Source: Gnetum montanum | Lineage: Eukaryota > Streptophyta > Gnetopsida > Gnetales > Gnetaceae | NCBI GenBank assembly: GCA_015680685.1 | Contig: MNCI01013657.1 | Location: 1-64,000, forward strand | DNA: 64,000 nucleotides | Direction of reading: 5' to 3' | In this document: in pieces, positions 21,511 through 32,689 of the stretch | Numbering within the stretch: position 1 is the stretch's first letter | How the letters are laid out: every line of letters starts with the position of its first letter | Position numbers and translations under genes: made by a program | The notes under the pieces: generated by a model | The model's input: only the letters and a program-made list of their open reading frames with translations | Told to the model about the DNA's origin: nothing | Database searches by the model: none

Positions 21511-23770
21511 TGTCACATTTACATGAGCATTGGAGAAGAATGTTACATCTAGAGTTCGTACAAAAATACTATGTTCAATCATAGTGGCAAAGATCCTAGG
21601 CATGGGGGAGGCCACCCTCAAACTAGTCACACCCTTCATATCAACCAAGCCCAAGTGCTTATCAGGTTCAGCATCTTGTTTTCCCAACTGGGTCAACATC
21701 CTCTCTCTTGTCACATTGTTATCATTATCCTAAATACTATCAACCCATATCCTATCCAACACGATCACCACCTCTTGTACCTTACACTTCTCCTCAGATT
21801 CAATATTCTCATCCTTCACCTCCTTCAACATCGCCACCAGTTATGTTAGAAAGATTTGCACCATAGAATCAACCCATGAATGCTACTTGTGCTGCTACTA
21901 TCAACCATAGTGGGAATCCTCCACAACATTGAAGGTGTCCTTCTTTAGACATGACCGTAGAAAGGGACCGCAAAATTCCAAGACCACTGCATCCTCCCAC
22001 TCAACACAAGTTCAACACTATGGTGCATCTTTCTCCTCAAACCCAATGCCTTTTGTTACCTTATTAGGGCCACCGATCAAAACTCCAATAACTATGGGGC
22101 CTAATGAATATAGCCACATAGGGAGACATACCAATCCTTGAATACCATCTTACGATCATAGGTGCCATAGTGGATCAACTCCTTATTAATTAACCACATC
22201 TTATAACTTCCCTCACTATGTCAACATTAATCAAGTGTGTGAACCCCAATTTGGGAACATTCCAACCACCACATCAAAAGATACCTAATGGGTTGGATAT
22301 GATCGGATCCTAATATTTCCAATATGCATGGATCCTAACCTTCCATTTATTAATTCTAGCTATGATCAAAAGTTTAGTTATTGGGGATATCCCCCATTAT
22401 AACAAATAGAATTAATAAATGTTTTTTCTTTTCTTTAATTTTACAATTTTTTGTTTTTCAGTTTTTCATCCTTCAAATTGTTGTTTTATCTTTTAACTTA
22501 TTGTTTTATCTTTTTATGAGTAATCTCATCTATGAATAAATCAATCATGTGACTTGTTGGTTTAGGTGTTGTTCTTTGCTATCAAGTCTCGAGTGACTAA
22601 TTATTTGGACAGCAAGCCCACCACATCCACCCAACCATTCTATTAATAAGAGATTCTACTCTAGGTATGATGATATTCTTGACATCATTAAAACTTAAAG
22701 TAATTTTGTGCTCATTATACCCAAAGCAAAAAAGGATGGACCAAGAAGGAATAGCCAGGGTGTGACATCAAGGGGACTTGTGGATTCTCTTTTTTGACAT
22801 CTGTAGGAGTTACCATGCAGCATGGGTGTACTATGATCCTTGTAGATCTAACAAAAAATGGGAGTAAGAGTAATAAAGGCAATCACTCAAGAAAACCAAT
22901 GCTATTCTAGGGGGTCCCTTAAGAAAGACATGCACCCATGCCTAAAGGTAGGTGGCTTCTCTAGATTACGCATAAAAAAAAGAAGAATATCAAGAGAAAA
23001 AGTACCATAAAGCAATTCCAAATCACTCCTCCCTTGAATGAACTACCAAGTGATTGCACACCTTCTTGTCATGGTACTCTTATGGTTGTCCATCATGGGA
23101 TGAAACAATGTGATGTCACTGATCGAAGGAATGAACTTGGTCTTGATTTTGGAGCAACGGGTTAATAACACATTAATCATGCCCTACACTCAAGATTTAT
23201 TGTGCCCTGGGTTAGTTACCTTTTGTCCCAATCTCTGCAATCCCTTCTACAATTCTCCTCATCTCACTATTCATGTATTTATGACTCATGTCTTTTGTAG
23301 CATGGAATTCATACGTCATTATGGTGGTATCTACACGTGTGTGTTTTATGGAACTGATGTGGATTACATTTAACCCTTCTAGTGTCTACAAACATTTTAA
23401 GGTGTGGTTATGTAATGGCATTATAGGTAAGAACCTGATTTGGGGAGGACCCACTTGCATGACTGTTGTAATTTGTACTTGTTGCACACCACCACATCAT
23501 TTTATAACCTCCGATTACTTCATTACAAAATCCATTCTTTCCTTTATCATCCTTCTAAGTTTAAACATTTCTATACACCATCTCATGTCCTTTTTCCTCA
23601 TTTCATTTAGGAATTTCATTGTTAGATTCCACTCCATTATACCTGTTGTGCCTTCTAGTCTATTCAATGTTACCCTACACCTTTCTAATTAACCTCAATT
23701 CCTTCATTTGTGGCCCTAGAAATTTAGAAATTCATTAATTTTACTAAGTACTCTATTTTCAATGGGCCAC
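21511..23770 (+). other. Pro/Ser-rich remnant and non-coding spacer of the nested element
   Basis: 21.6-22.4 kb reads as Pro/Ser/His-rich low-complexity peptides in several frames, probably the gag C-terminal tail. From 22.4 kb a T-rich stretch begins, and 22.4-23.7 kb is homologous to 28.75-30.1 kb (shared words around AAAATGGACCAAGAAGGAAT). In the older element that spacer follows integrase, so pol has been deleted between gag and this point. Confidence 0.6.
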
Positions 23771-23861
23771 AATATCGAGTACTCGATATTAGGTCCAATG
23801 CGATATTGGGCTTGCGCTATCGAGTACGCGATATCGCATCCATAAAAAACCTATATATATG
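23771..23861 (+). promoter_or_regulatory. Putative internal promoter: GATATC-type cluster plus TATA
   Basis: A palindromic cluster (CGAGTACTCGATATT, GCGATATTGGG, CGAGTACGCGATATCGC) lies at 23,771-23,838 and a TATA-like CCTATATATATG at 23,850-23,861. This reproduces the order and wording of the element's own LTR U3 (GATATC repeats then CCTATAAATA), but lies about 0.5-0.7 kb upstream of the post-pol ORF. Confidence 0.55.
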
Positions 23862-24333
23862 AGCCCCCCACACACGTCAACATCATTGTACACTATTCAC
23901 ATGGGGGAAGTTGTCCAAATTTTTCTCCATGAACTTGCTAACTTGTGCACCTCTTATTCCAACATCCATAACTTGTTCATTAATGCTCCAATTCTCATTC
24001 CAATTAAACGTGTCTGAACCCAGAGTGTTCAACTTAGTCATGGGGGAGGGTACACTCCAAGTCGTGCATAATTTTTCAAAATTCATCATCACAACAAGGA
24101 TATCATAAAGGGTAAAATACTGTAAAAACTATTAAACACATTTCCAAATCAACTTTATCTCTTCACTCATACCAGGGATATTAATTTGTGGAACCACCTA
24201 ATCAAACTAGGCCCAATAAAAAAACTTTTAGGGAAAATTTTTATAAAATTTCCTAACTCTAAATCACAAAAAATAAGAAAAGCACCTAAACAATGAAAAC
24301 ATCTCACATTGTCCCTAGAATGTGTTCATGTGA

Positions 24334-24394
24334 TCCATGAAAGGTCCACGTCAGCGACCGTGATTGTGGAACTTAACTTTGGACCTTTCATGGA
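24334..24394. repeat. Perfect 15-bp inverted repeat upstream of ORF A
   Basis: TCCATGAAAGGTCCA (24,334-24,348) and its exact reverse complement (24,380-24,394) surround a 31-base loop. It would form a stem-loop in RNA near the start of ORF A. Function unknown. The right arm may be coding (FGPFME). Confidence 0.8.
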
Positions 24395-26870
24395 GTTTGC
24401 TCCTGAGGTAGTTAGTGACCAACTCAAAGGGTCTCCATTATGGCCTATCCTTTCCGAAAGTGGTGCCTAGTACTTAGGAGAGATGTACCAATTTTGGCAC
24501 AATAAAGAAGAAGGCACCATAGTTGACATTGGTGGTGTGTCTATGGATTTTTCTTCCAAGCCATTTTGGAAGTGTTGAATCTTCCAAATATGGGGCCAAA
24601 AGTTACTCACTTGACCACTCACTCTGATGCCAATGTGCAAACAATTTTTTTGAAAAGGGTGTACAACAAGGAAGACAAGGAATATGGAAAGTTAACTCTA
24701 GAAGAGAGGATCTATTTTAAGATCGGCACTTATCATATCTTCCCCACGAAAGGACTCAACAGGATCTCAACATATGCAGCTAGAGGAAGTGCGATATTGA
24801 TGGGCAAGGTTAATGCCAACCTCCCCCATATGTATCTCATAGAGATTTTAAGGCGAATTGAGGAATGCAAGATAGGGAAGTCTACATTTCCCTTCCCCTG
24901 TCTCATTAGGAAGCTATGCCGACATGCTGGAATTCTGGGGTACACCAGTGACATCCCTAGAAGAGCCCAAAATGCTTCATTCGCTGAATTGCTAAAACCA
25001 CCAGCCCCAAGGAAAAGTGTTGGCGAGACATTGGAACCAGAACAAGAATAGATAGTGGGGCCTGCTACAACTCAAACTACAGAGCCTAGTTGACTACTAA
25101 GCACACAACCTAGTCAACAACAAGAAGCAGGGCCCATCATAGGCTAGCGAGACCAACCGCTACCATTGCTGCTGGATTATTGACCATCAATGAGCCATCT
25201 CAAGGCCATCACTGAGATAGTCAGTTGGGGAAGTCATGATGATACTAATATCTTCTAGGTCATCAACGATGTTGTATAACCCATGATTTTCATAGATCAC
25301 GCACAGGGTGAAGTGTCCATCCAAATAGGAGGAGGGGAGACACACTGGTCACAACAGATCTTGGAAAATGCTGCATCCTTTCAGGTGCAATTTGAAATGG
25401 GTGAAGGTGCCACAGTCATGGTCATATAGCACCAAGATGTAGCAGGAGCTTTAGAAGTCACTACGGACCACATAAAGGAGTCTTTCAATGTTCCTATTGT
25501 GCCACCGGTGGATTTCACAAGAGCACATGATGCTCAAACTTTGGTTAGTCCCTTGATGACTCCTATGGAGCATGAGGATGTTCTCAATCAATTGCTGCAG
25601 ATAGAACAAGTGATGATGTACTTGTTTGACATCTCGCAAGATGTTACAACAACTCAATTAGAATTCATCTCCACCAAAGGAAAGCTAGTTATGGCAAAGA
25701 TTAGGGGTGAGCATGCATAGGAGGAATTGGAAAGACTGCAGGAAAGGCTCATCACCCTACAAGCTGCACAACAAGATCCATCTCAATTCATCCCCACAAA
25801 CCAACTAGAATTTTTGAGGATAGAGAAACTCACTAAATTATTAGTATACAATAAAAGAATGGTAGAGGAAAAGGAGACGGCTAATTAGAATTCTTCCAAG
25901 GCACAAGCACAGACATATGCGCATGCCAAAGCACTCAAGGCCTTACAAGAAGAGAATAAATAGCTTGCTAGAGATAATCTTTGGTTGACCACTGTGGAGA
26001 AACAAAAGAATGTTCTTAAAGAGAATTTTTAGTAGTTATGAGAATAGTTAGTCAGGGTCAACTAGGACATGAATCACTTGGCCAAAGAGAATCGAAGCCT
26101 CTCAATGGAGGAGGTACATGCAATCTGTCAAAAGATGGCAATTGAAATAAGTGTGTGGAAAAACAAGGCCAAGTGACATGAGAAACTAAAGAAGCACTTC
26201 AGAGATCAGGTGGGAATGTATAAGAAAGTCATTAAAAAGGAAGATCCATATGGCCAAGGCCCACATTAACACCTTTAGTGCTCAACATGCTGATTGGTGG
26301 GTCATACTAGACACTTATGCATTCACCCACCAAGCAGAGCTCAAAATCTGGGACTTGTAGAGACAAGATCTTATAGAGTACATGGAATTGAAAAACCTAC
26401 AGTATGCCAATTTAGCCATGTTAATAGTAGGAAAATCGAGAATAAAACTGGAGAAGTAGGTAGCTACCACCTATGCAAAATATGAAACAAAATTTGCAGA
26501 GCACAAGAAGATGCTGTAGAAGTTAGAAGTGGAAAATTCTAAGTTAGAGGTGGTCAAAACTAGCTACTAGGGATAAAACGATATCACAGTAGAATTCTCT
26601 CAACAACCTATAGATTACCAAGAGTACAAGGATAGAGCTAGAGCCTATGAGAAGGAACTATGGTTGTTTGTGGCCTGGTATGTCAAAGTAAATCAGATGT
26701 TCTCGCAACTATCATGTCCATGGGAGGTGTTAACTCCATCAAACATTGGAGCATCAGAATGGATAGCATAGGACTCCCAAACTAAATAGGAAAAGCTCCA
26801 AGAACTCCTTTAGAGCCATCAAATTCCAAAAGCTGGAGCACAAGATAAGTGGAAGTGACCCATGGAGGAA
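24380..26870 (+). pseudogene. ORF A: post-pol extra ORF of the nested Athila-type element
   Basis: The open block 24,566-25,051 (161 codons) contains RIYFKIGTYHIFPTKGLNR, then GKVNANLPHMYLIEILRRIE, then FPFPCLIRKLCRHAGILGY. This follows the pattern of the plant putative-transposon domain found in Athila 3' ORFs (I.......LPT ..., YFPSLIT.LC..AGV). A homologous frame extends upstream to about 24.38 kb. Downstream, to about 26.87 kb, broken frames encode a Gln/Glu/Lys-rich, probably coiled-coil tail with ENRSLSMEEVHAICQKMAIE. The tail and the GEGATVMVI segment are homologous to ORF B at 30.3-32.2 kb. The place after pol corresponds to the env-like position of Athila elements, but I see no signal peptide or convincing transmembrane segment. 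Confidence 0.65.
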
Positions 26871-27073
26871 CCACCACCACTTGGAACCACGTGAGTTTCA
26901 ACAAAGTTTTGTACTTTTGTAATTTTATGTTCATATCCCAATTTTGTTGTATGCAATCCTCCACTATGGCATGAATAAATTCTTAGTTAGTCAATAATCT
27001 CATACCTATCCACTATGTAATCAATGGGGCTTGCTCTCATTTGGTTTGACTCATGGACGAGTTTGCATTCAAT

Positions 27074-27083
27074 CATGGGGGTA
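27074..27083 (+). promoter_or_regulatory. Polypurine tract of the nested element
   Basis: CATGGGGGTA directly before the right LTR start (TGATGAACC). Short and interrupted by a T, but correctly placed for plus-strand priming. Confidence 0.55.
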
Positions 27084-27907
27084 TGATGAACCATGATTTG
27101 TTAGGCTTTGATATCAAACACTCGATATCAGGTATGCAATATCACCTCACTAGTGATATCAAATATGTGATATCATGGTTCCCATATGATCCTATAAATA
27201 CACAATGGGCCACATAGGAAAGTCATAGGAAGTTAGTGTTAGAGTAGGATCTTTTTGTTAGTTTTTTCTTTCAACCCTTTCCTCGATGCATTCCTGTAGT
27301 GTGATGATTGTAATTGTATGAAATCTTTATTTGAGTGTGACGTACTTGGACACACACATGACGAACAATAAAGATCAATATTACTTCATCATTCTAGCAC
27401 TCACTTACTTTTAACTATTATTTATTATTTTCTTAATTAATATTTCTCTGCCCCTCATTTCCTATCCCTGTTAGTAAATGCAGAATGAGTATGACTTAAT
27501 CATGATCATTTAAGTGTGACTACTTGGTATCCTAGTAGTGTACCTAAGACATGCGCTTGCTAATCCTAGTGGTAGTACATGAGGTCCAAGATGTGTACGG
27601 ATGATTAAGGATGGATTCTCATCACACTTAGGCTAGCTTAGATTCTCTTCTCCCATTCCCTCTTAGATTAATTAAAGTTATTTTCCATTGCCTTTAGGAG
27701 TAGCACTAGTTTAGGACCACATCATACACCTCACTCTATACTAAACCATACATGACAAAGCAAATACTAGTCTAGGTGGGAAGATAGCGAATTACAATTA
27801 ACGAGTAACTATCTAGATACCACAACTATTCAGTCTATGGAGTTTGACCGGATCATGCGTGAATGCTCGTATTCGTATGGTTGAGTGGGGTACCTCGCCA
27901 CTCATCA
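27084..27907 (+). repeat. Right LTR of the nested Athila-type element
   Basis: Direct repeat of 19,405-20,232, with TATA CCTATAAATA at 27,191-27,200. The open frame 27863-28207 crosses the LTR boundary and is a chance fusion with the older integrase. Confidence 0.9.
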
Positions 27908-28540
27908 GTTGTCATTGATTTTTCATCTTCCATGATAACATGCTTTTTCCAAAAAAATATGTTAAACATGTTTGATATGTTGAGAGAAGATATTTTTGAT
28001 AATGGAGCTCATTTTATAATGACTACTTTTTGGAAACTGATGGAACTCTTGGAAGTACAATATAAATTCACAACCTCCTATCACCCCCAAGATAATAGTG
28101 AAGCTAAAGTTACTAATAGGGAGATAACCCAAATACCAACATGTACAATCAACAAATATAGGAAGGATTGGAGCATGAAACACAATAATTCTCTATGGAC
28201 TTATTGATCCACAAAGAAACTTCCTATAGGATACTCTACTTATGAGATGGTATATGAAAAGATACCTAAACATTCAATTTAAGCCAAGCTCATACGCTTT
28301 AAATCTTTTCAGTGCTTAACCTTGACCTTGATCTACCATAACGAGGATGCCTAATGACACTTAATGTGCTAGATGAAAATCATCAAGTAGTCTTAATAAT
28401 AAATGAGGTTCATAAGGTACATTTAAAACAATGTCATGATGCCTAAATAAGAAGAGTTCAATTGTAACCCAGTGATAAGTTCCTTCATTGGAATTCCATG
28501 CATGTGCCACAATGTACTAAGTTTTAAACACTATGGGAAG
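27908..28540 (+). pseudogene. Athila-type pol, 3' part (integrase core and C-terminus)
   Basis: This continues the integrase interrupted at 19,404. It reads FDNGAHFIMTTFW.L, then YKFTTSYHPQDNSEAKVTNREI, the integrase core around its second Asp and catalytic Glu (consensus FSDNG.HF...F, STSYHPQTNGQAE.TNR). It is followed by LPIGYSTYEMVYEK, equivalent to the Athila TPIGMSPY.LVYGK block. Stops (TAA, TAG) interrupt the rest up to about 28.5 kb. Confidence 0.85.
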
Positions 28541-30290
28541 GATCATATATCATTCATTCAGCTTTTCCTTCTAGTGACACGATCATCCATCATGTCCAAA
28601 AAAATGACTAGTCAACATCAAATAAGTAAAGCCTTTCCTAGAACCTAGAATGACCAAGAACACTAACACCTTTGAACAAGTACACTCTATTTTTTGGATC
28701 TCCTCCTCTCAACTCAGTCATGGGAGAGATGGACATCCATATTGATATCTTGTGACGAATTCAATTTTTTCAACTTTTTGTTTTACATTGTTCTTCATAT
28801 GTTTTTTATTTTCTTGAGTATTTTATCAATTATTTTAGTTTTCTTTTCTTTTCTTTCATCCTTCCTTTTAGTATTTATCTTATTTTATAGGAATCTTTTA
28901 TTTTTCCAATACTACTATTAGTACTAGGAGTTAAAGAATGTAGCTATTAATGTGATCATTGATTTGCTAAATGGAAAAATTTTTATCTTTGGATTATATC
29001 CTTTGTTGAAATTTTTTTGATTTGATCATGCTATTAGGAAGTAAGTCCATAACATCCATCCAACCAATTTATTCTATGAAGGCTCTACATCATAGAAGCA
29101 TGAGGTTCTCCTAATTACAACTAAATGTAACCAATGATCTTACTATTTAATAGACACAAAATGGACCAAGAAGGAATGGAAAAGGATGTGATCTCAAGGG
29201 AACTTGTTGTATTCTCCTCCCAACTTGTTCCTCAAATTTTATGATTCTTCTCATTACTATATCATCCCTTCTACTATTAACCATTAAAGGAAGCACGTCT
29301 TTACATGGTGTGGTTCCCATAAAGAAAAAAAGAAAAGGAGGAAGAAGAAAAAACAATATACAAGAATGAAAATCACACCACATAGATAGATCAATGAGCT
29401 ATAAGAATTGGTTATGAAGCTAGAAAGACATGTTACCCATGCCTAAAGGCACCTCTTTAACTACTACCCTTTCTCACTTTCTTCTCCTCTTTTCTTCTTC
29501 TCTTGGAGTGGTGGCTAATCTTGGGGAGTTATCATGAACTTCTAACATTGAAGGAAAATGATATGTCAATTTGAATTCACTAAAGTTGGAATGGAGTTAG
29601 TCTTGAGTGAGAATGGGATGGTATTAGATTATCTAAATTACAAACTTGACAAGGATCTCATGTGACTGGCTACATATCACCTATCATTCTATCTTTACCA
29701 TCATTCTCAATACATAACATATCACCCCATTTCCTCATATCCTGCTTAATTGATGTATTTATTGTGATGATCATATAATCCTTAGACAATTCATTCTTGG
29801 ATATGGATTTTAACTTAGAATAGCCATTAATCATCCTTGGTGTGTATAGACTCCTTGTGATAAGAGAACGTAGGGCATTAAAGGCATAAACCTATTTTGG
29901 AGAGGATCCACTTGCATTTTTCTCTATTTAGCTAAGCTAAAATTCCTATCCATCAACTATTTATGAGATTTATCCCATCACTTGGTATTCAAATGTTTAA
30001 TTTTATCCTATTTTATCATTTCAAATTCATCCAAATCCACTTAATTCTCTTTCTTTAATCCAACATTACCCTCTTCTTAGTTGTTTCCATCATTTAACAT
30101 ATTTCTAGTTTCCATTGGGCTCTTATTTCATTATATAATTTGTCCAAAATTCCTCTATTTTTCAATGAAAAATTAAGTTATGCATGGCTACATCAATTCA
30201 TCCCTATTGAACTAGTGTGCTTAGTTGACACAACCTCATTGATGCATCCTTGTTGATGCAGCATAAACATACTATAAATATATGAAACAC
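28541..30290 (+). other. Post-pol spacer of the older Athila element
   Basis: T-rich and non-coding, homologous to 22.4-23.9 kb inside the nested element. Near 30,275 a TATA-like ACTATAAATATATG follows two TTGATGCA-type words, at the position equivalent to the putative internal promoter at 23.77-23.86 kb. Confidence 0.55.
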
Positions 30291-30299
30291 TTACATTAT

Positions 30300-32200
30300 T
30301 TTGCATCATTTTCCAAATGAGAAAGAAGATTATTTCTAATTTTGTAGAGGCCCTTAGGTTGCTAGAAACTATGGGTAAATTGGTTGAAATTTTAACACAA
30401 GAAAACTTGGAGATAAAGAATGGATGTAGCTCTGTTATGGGGTTGATTTCAAGGAGTACAATGCTCTCATAAAGCAAGAGATGGCATACTTCAAAATCAT
30501 GATCCATCACCTAAATCTAATGGTAAGGCCCAGCAAAGTCATCGCTTTCTCTATGCAACCATGCACTACTTTGAGTACGAAGTTCCTAGTCAAGCTTCCC
30601 TGGCTCATTTTTCTAGAGATAGAGAAAAAATTTAAGAAAAATGAGAAATGAAGGAACACCCTCCTCTATCTATGTACCATTTACAAATTGTACAAAAGGG
30701 AAGTAATAGATCATTACTCAGATGATATGGTCCATTATGCTTCTACTACATCATAATAGGAAATGATGAACGACAAGGTAGCAACTATGTTACAAGAAAA
30801 GGAGAAACCACCATCATCATTACCTACAACTCTAGAGATCATACTAGAGGCACTTGTAGTTATTCAATGACTAAATAAACTTAGGGCATAGTAGCTATAA
30901 CAATAGCAAAGTTCTATAGTTGGTGGATAACCATCCATCTACCATTCAACCATGAGGCACTTAAATGAGATTGCAAGGATCATCATATAGTTAGACAGTG
31001 AGACTACCCTAATGTTCTTAGCTTGAAGAAACCAAGTACCCAGAAGGCCTAATCAAAGTACATGATAGATCATAGTGTCCATTCTTAGATAAATGTTTCT
31101 TGAAATTTTAGGAAATGTTGTGACCTTCTCTAGCATGTTGGAAGAAGATGAGGGTGCTACCATCCTAGTCATGTAACATAAATGCTAGGAGATAGCAGTC
31201 GAGGTAGTGGTTGATAAGGTTGCTAAAGCCCTAAATACTCTTGTGGAATCAATACCTAGCATTGCTACAATGAAGGACATCCATATATTCCTGGGAGTAG
31301 GGAGTGGTTAGATGAGTGCTTCCCAACATGAGAAAGTATTTTAGAGACTAGTTAGTGCTAGGCAATTACTTCTAAAGATCTTCAATCTTCTAGATGACAT
31401 TACAATAAACCAATCATAGTTTCTTGAGATAAGGAACAAGCTACTAATTACCAACTCACAACTTAAGGAGGCCATCATAGCCATTTGGCAATTGGCCACT
31501 AAAACTGCTGAGTTACGAGCCTATCTCTTTGATCCTATGATTCTCAAGCATAAGCTTACTAGGGCTGAATCTTTCCAATAACTTCAATAAATATTTTAAG
31601 AGGCTAAAAATGCAAAGAAGGTCATGATCTTCGACACGTCCTTGTCAAAATCCATGACTTTCAACACTGACAAAGACTTGTCATAACTCTTCAAGGAAAA
31701 CTTAATCCTCATATAGGATAATCATCGCTAGTGTAATGCTGAGCAACAAAAGGATGAGATGGTTGAAATAATACACCAGAAATAGGAGTAGCTCATCAAG
31801 ATAAATGTATACCTAGGAAGATTTGTAGTTGAAAATCGTAATCTCTCAATGGACAAAGTCTATGCTTTTTGCCAGAAGACTACAATTGAGATAGTCACCT
31901 AGAGGAACTAAGCCTTGAAGTTCAAATGTGTAAAGAATCATTATAAGAACCATGTTGGAATCCTCATGGAGGTCAACAAAAAGGAGTTTCGGTTAGCAAA
32001 GACAAGGATGAATGAGACCCTCCAACAACTCTAGCAAAGAGGTGATGTATGGAAGTCCATGTTTGATGGATTGAATGCATAGAAAAAAGTAGAAATTCAT
32101 CTAAAGAAGTTGAAAATTCAAGAGATGATGAAGTACATGTAGCTTGCCATCCTTTGTTATGAAAACTTGGCAATGTTAATGTTAGGAAGCCTAAGGATCA
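30300..32200 (+). pseudogene. ORF B: post-pol extra ORF of the older Athila element
   Basis: Heavily interrupted relative of ORF A. The N-terminal half shows little recognisable similarity. From about 31.1 kb it matches: EDEGATILVM beside GEGATVMVI in ORF A, and ENRNLSMDKVYAFCQKTTIEI near 31.83-31.9 kb beside ENRSLSMEEVHAICQKMAIEI. Predicted coiled-coil composition (Glu, Lys, Leu, Gln) is shared. Stops are mainly TAG and TAA at glutamine-like positions. The order integrase, spacer, this ORF fits Athila organisation. Function unknown. Confidence 0.6.
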
Positions 32201-32689
32201 TGACATCATCATAATGTCTAGCACCATCATGATGTTACTTAATTATAGTACTTTTTAGTAAATTTGTGTTATAAGTAATTTTATTATTCACATATTTTAA
32301 TTAGTTTTAACTATTTATCATGTCTATTTGATTAGTTGACATGAATGTTCCTTCTAATCTATATAAGTATTGGTTTTGGTCCATTGAGATATATAATGAT
32401 ATAAAATACATGCACGTTATATATTATTATTCATCTCTATTTATACATTTAACAGTTCAATTATAATGTAAGTGATAAACACTATGGATACTATATCTTT
32501 TACTATGTACTACAATTTCAATATGTTCTCTAGTTATAAGATTTATCAAACTATTTCTAGTTCCCTTGGAACTAGTGATTCAAATATCATTAAAATTAAC
32601 ACATACTAGACAACATATGGTATTATCTTCAAATTTTATTCATACTTGTTATTATAGAAAACATATAACAACCACAATAGAATATTCCA
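32201..32689. other. AT-rich stretch, possible LTR remnant of the older Athila element
   Basis: It lies between ORF B and the L2 LTR, where a 3' LTR would be expected. No paired copy was found in the window, and nothing coding is visible. Confidence 0.3.

Larger units (their letters stand above)
19405..27907 (+). mobile_element. Non-autonomous Athila-type LTR retrotransposon nested in an older Athila pol
   Basis: Two 5'-TGATGA...TCATCA-3' LTRs (19,405-20,232 and 27,084-27,907; 828 and 824 bp) in direct orientation flank gag and a post-pol ORF, with no pol between them. A primer-binding site follows the left LTR and a purine-rich tract precedes the right one. The flanks are GTTAT (19,400-19,404) and GTTGT (27,908-27,912), a 5-bp target duplication with one change. 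The disrupted integrase frame resumes at 27,908. Spacer after gag and the 3' ORF match the layout of the host Athila element at 28.7-32.2 kb, so this is best read as a pol-deleted derivative mobilised in trans. Confidence 0.9.

Noticed and set aside
27863-28207. Single ORF of 114 codons as a distinct gene.
   Set aside because: Its first residues come from the LTR end and the rest is the interrupted Athila integrase. The join is accidental.
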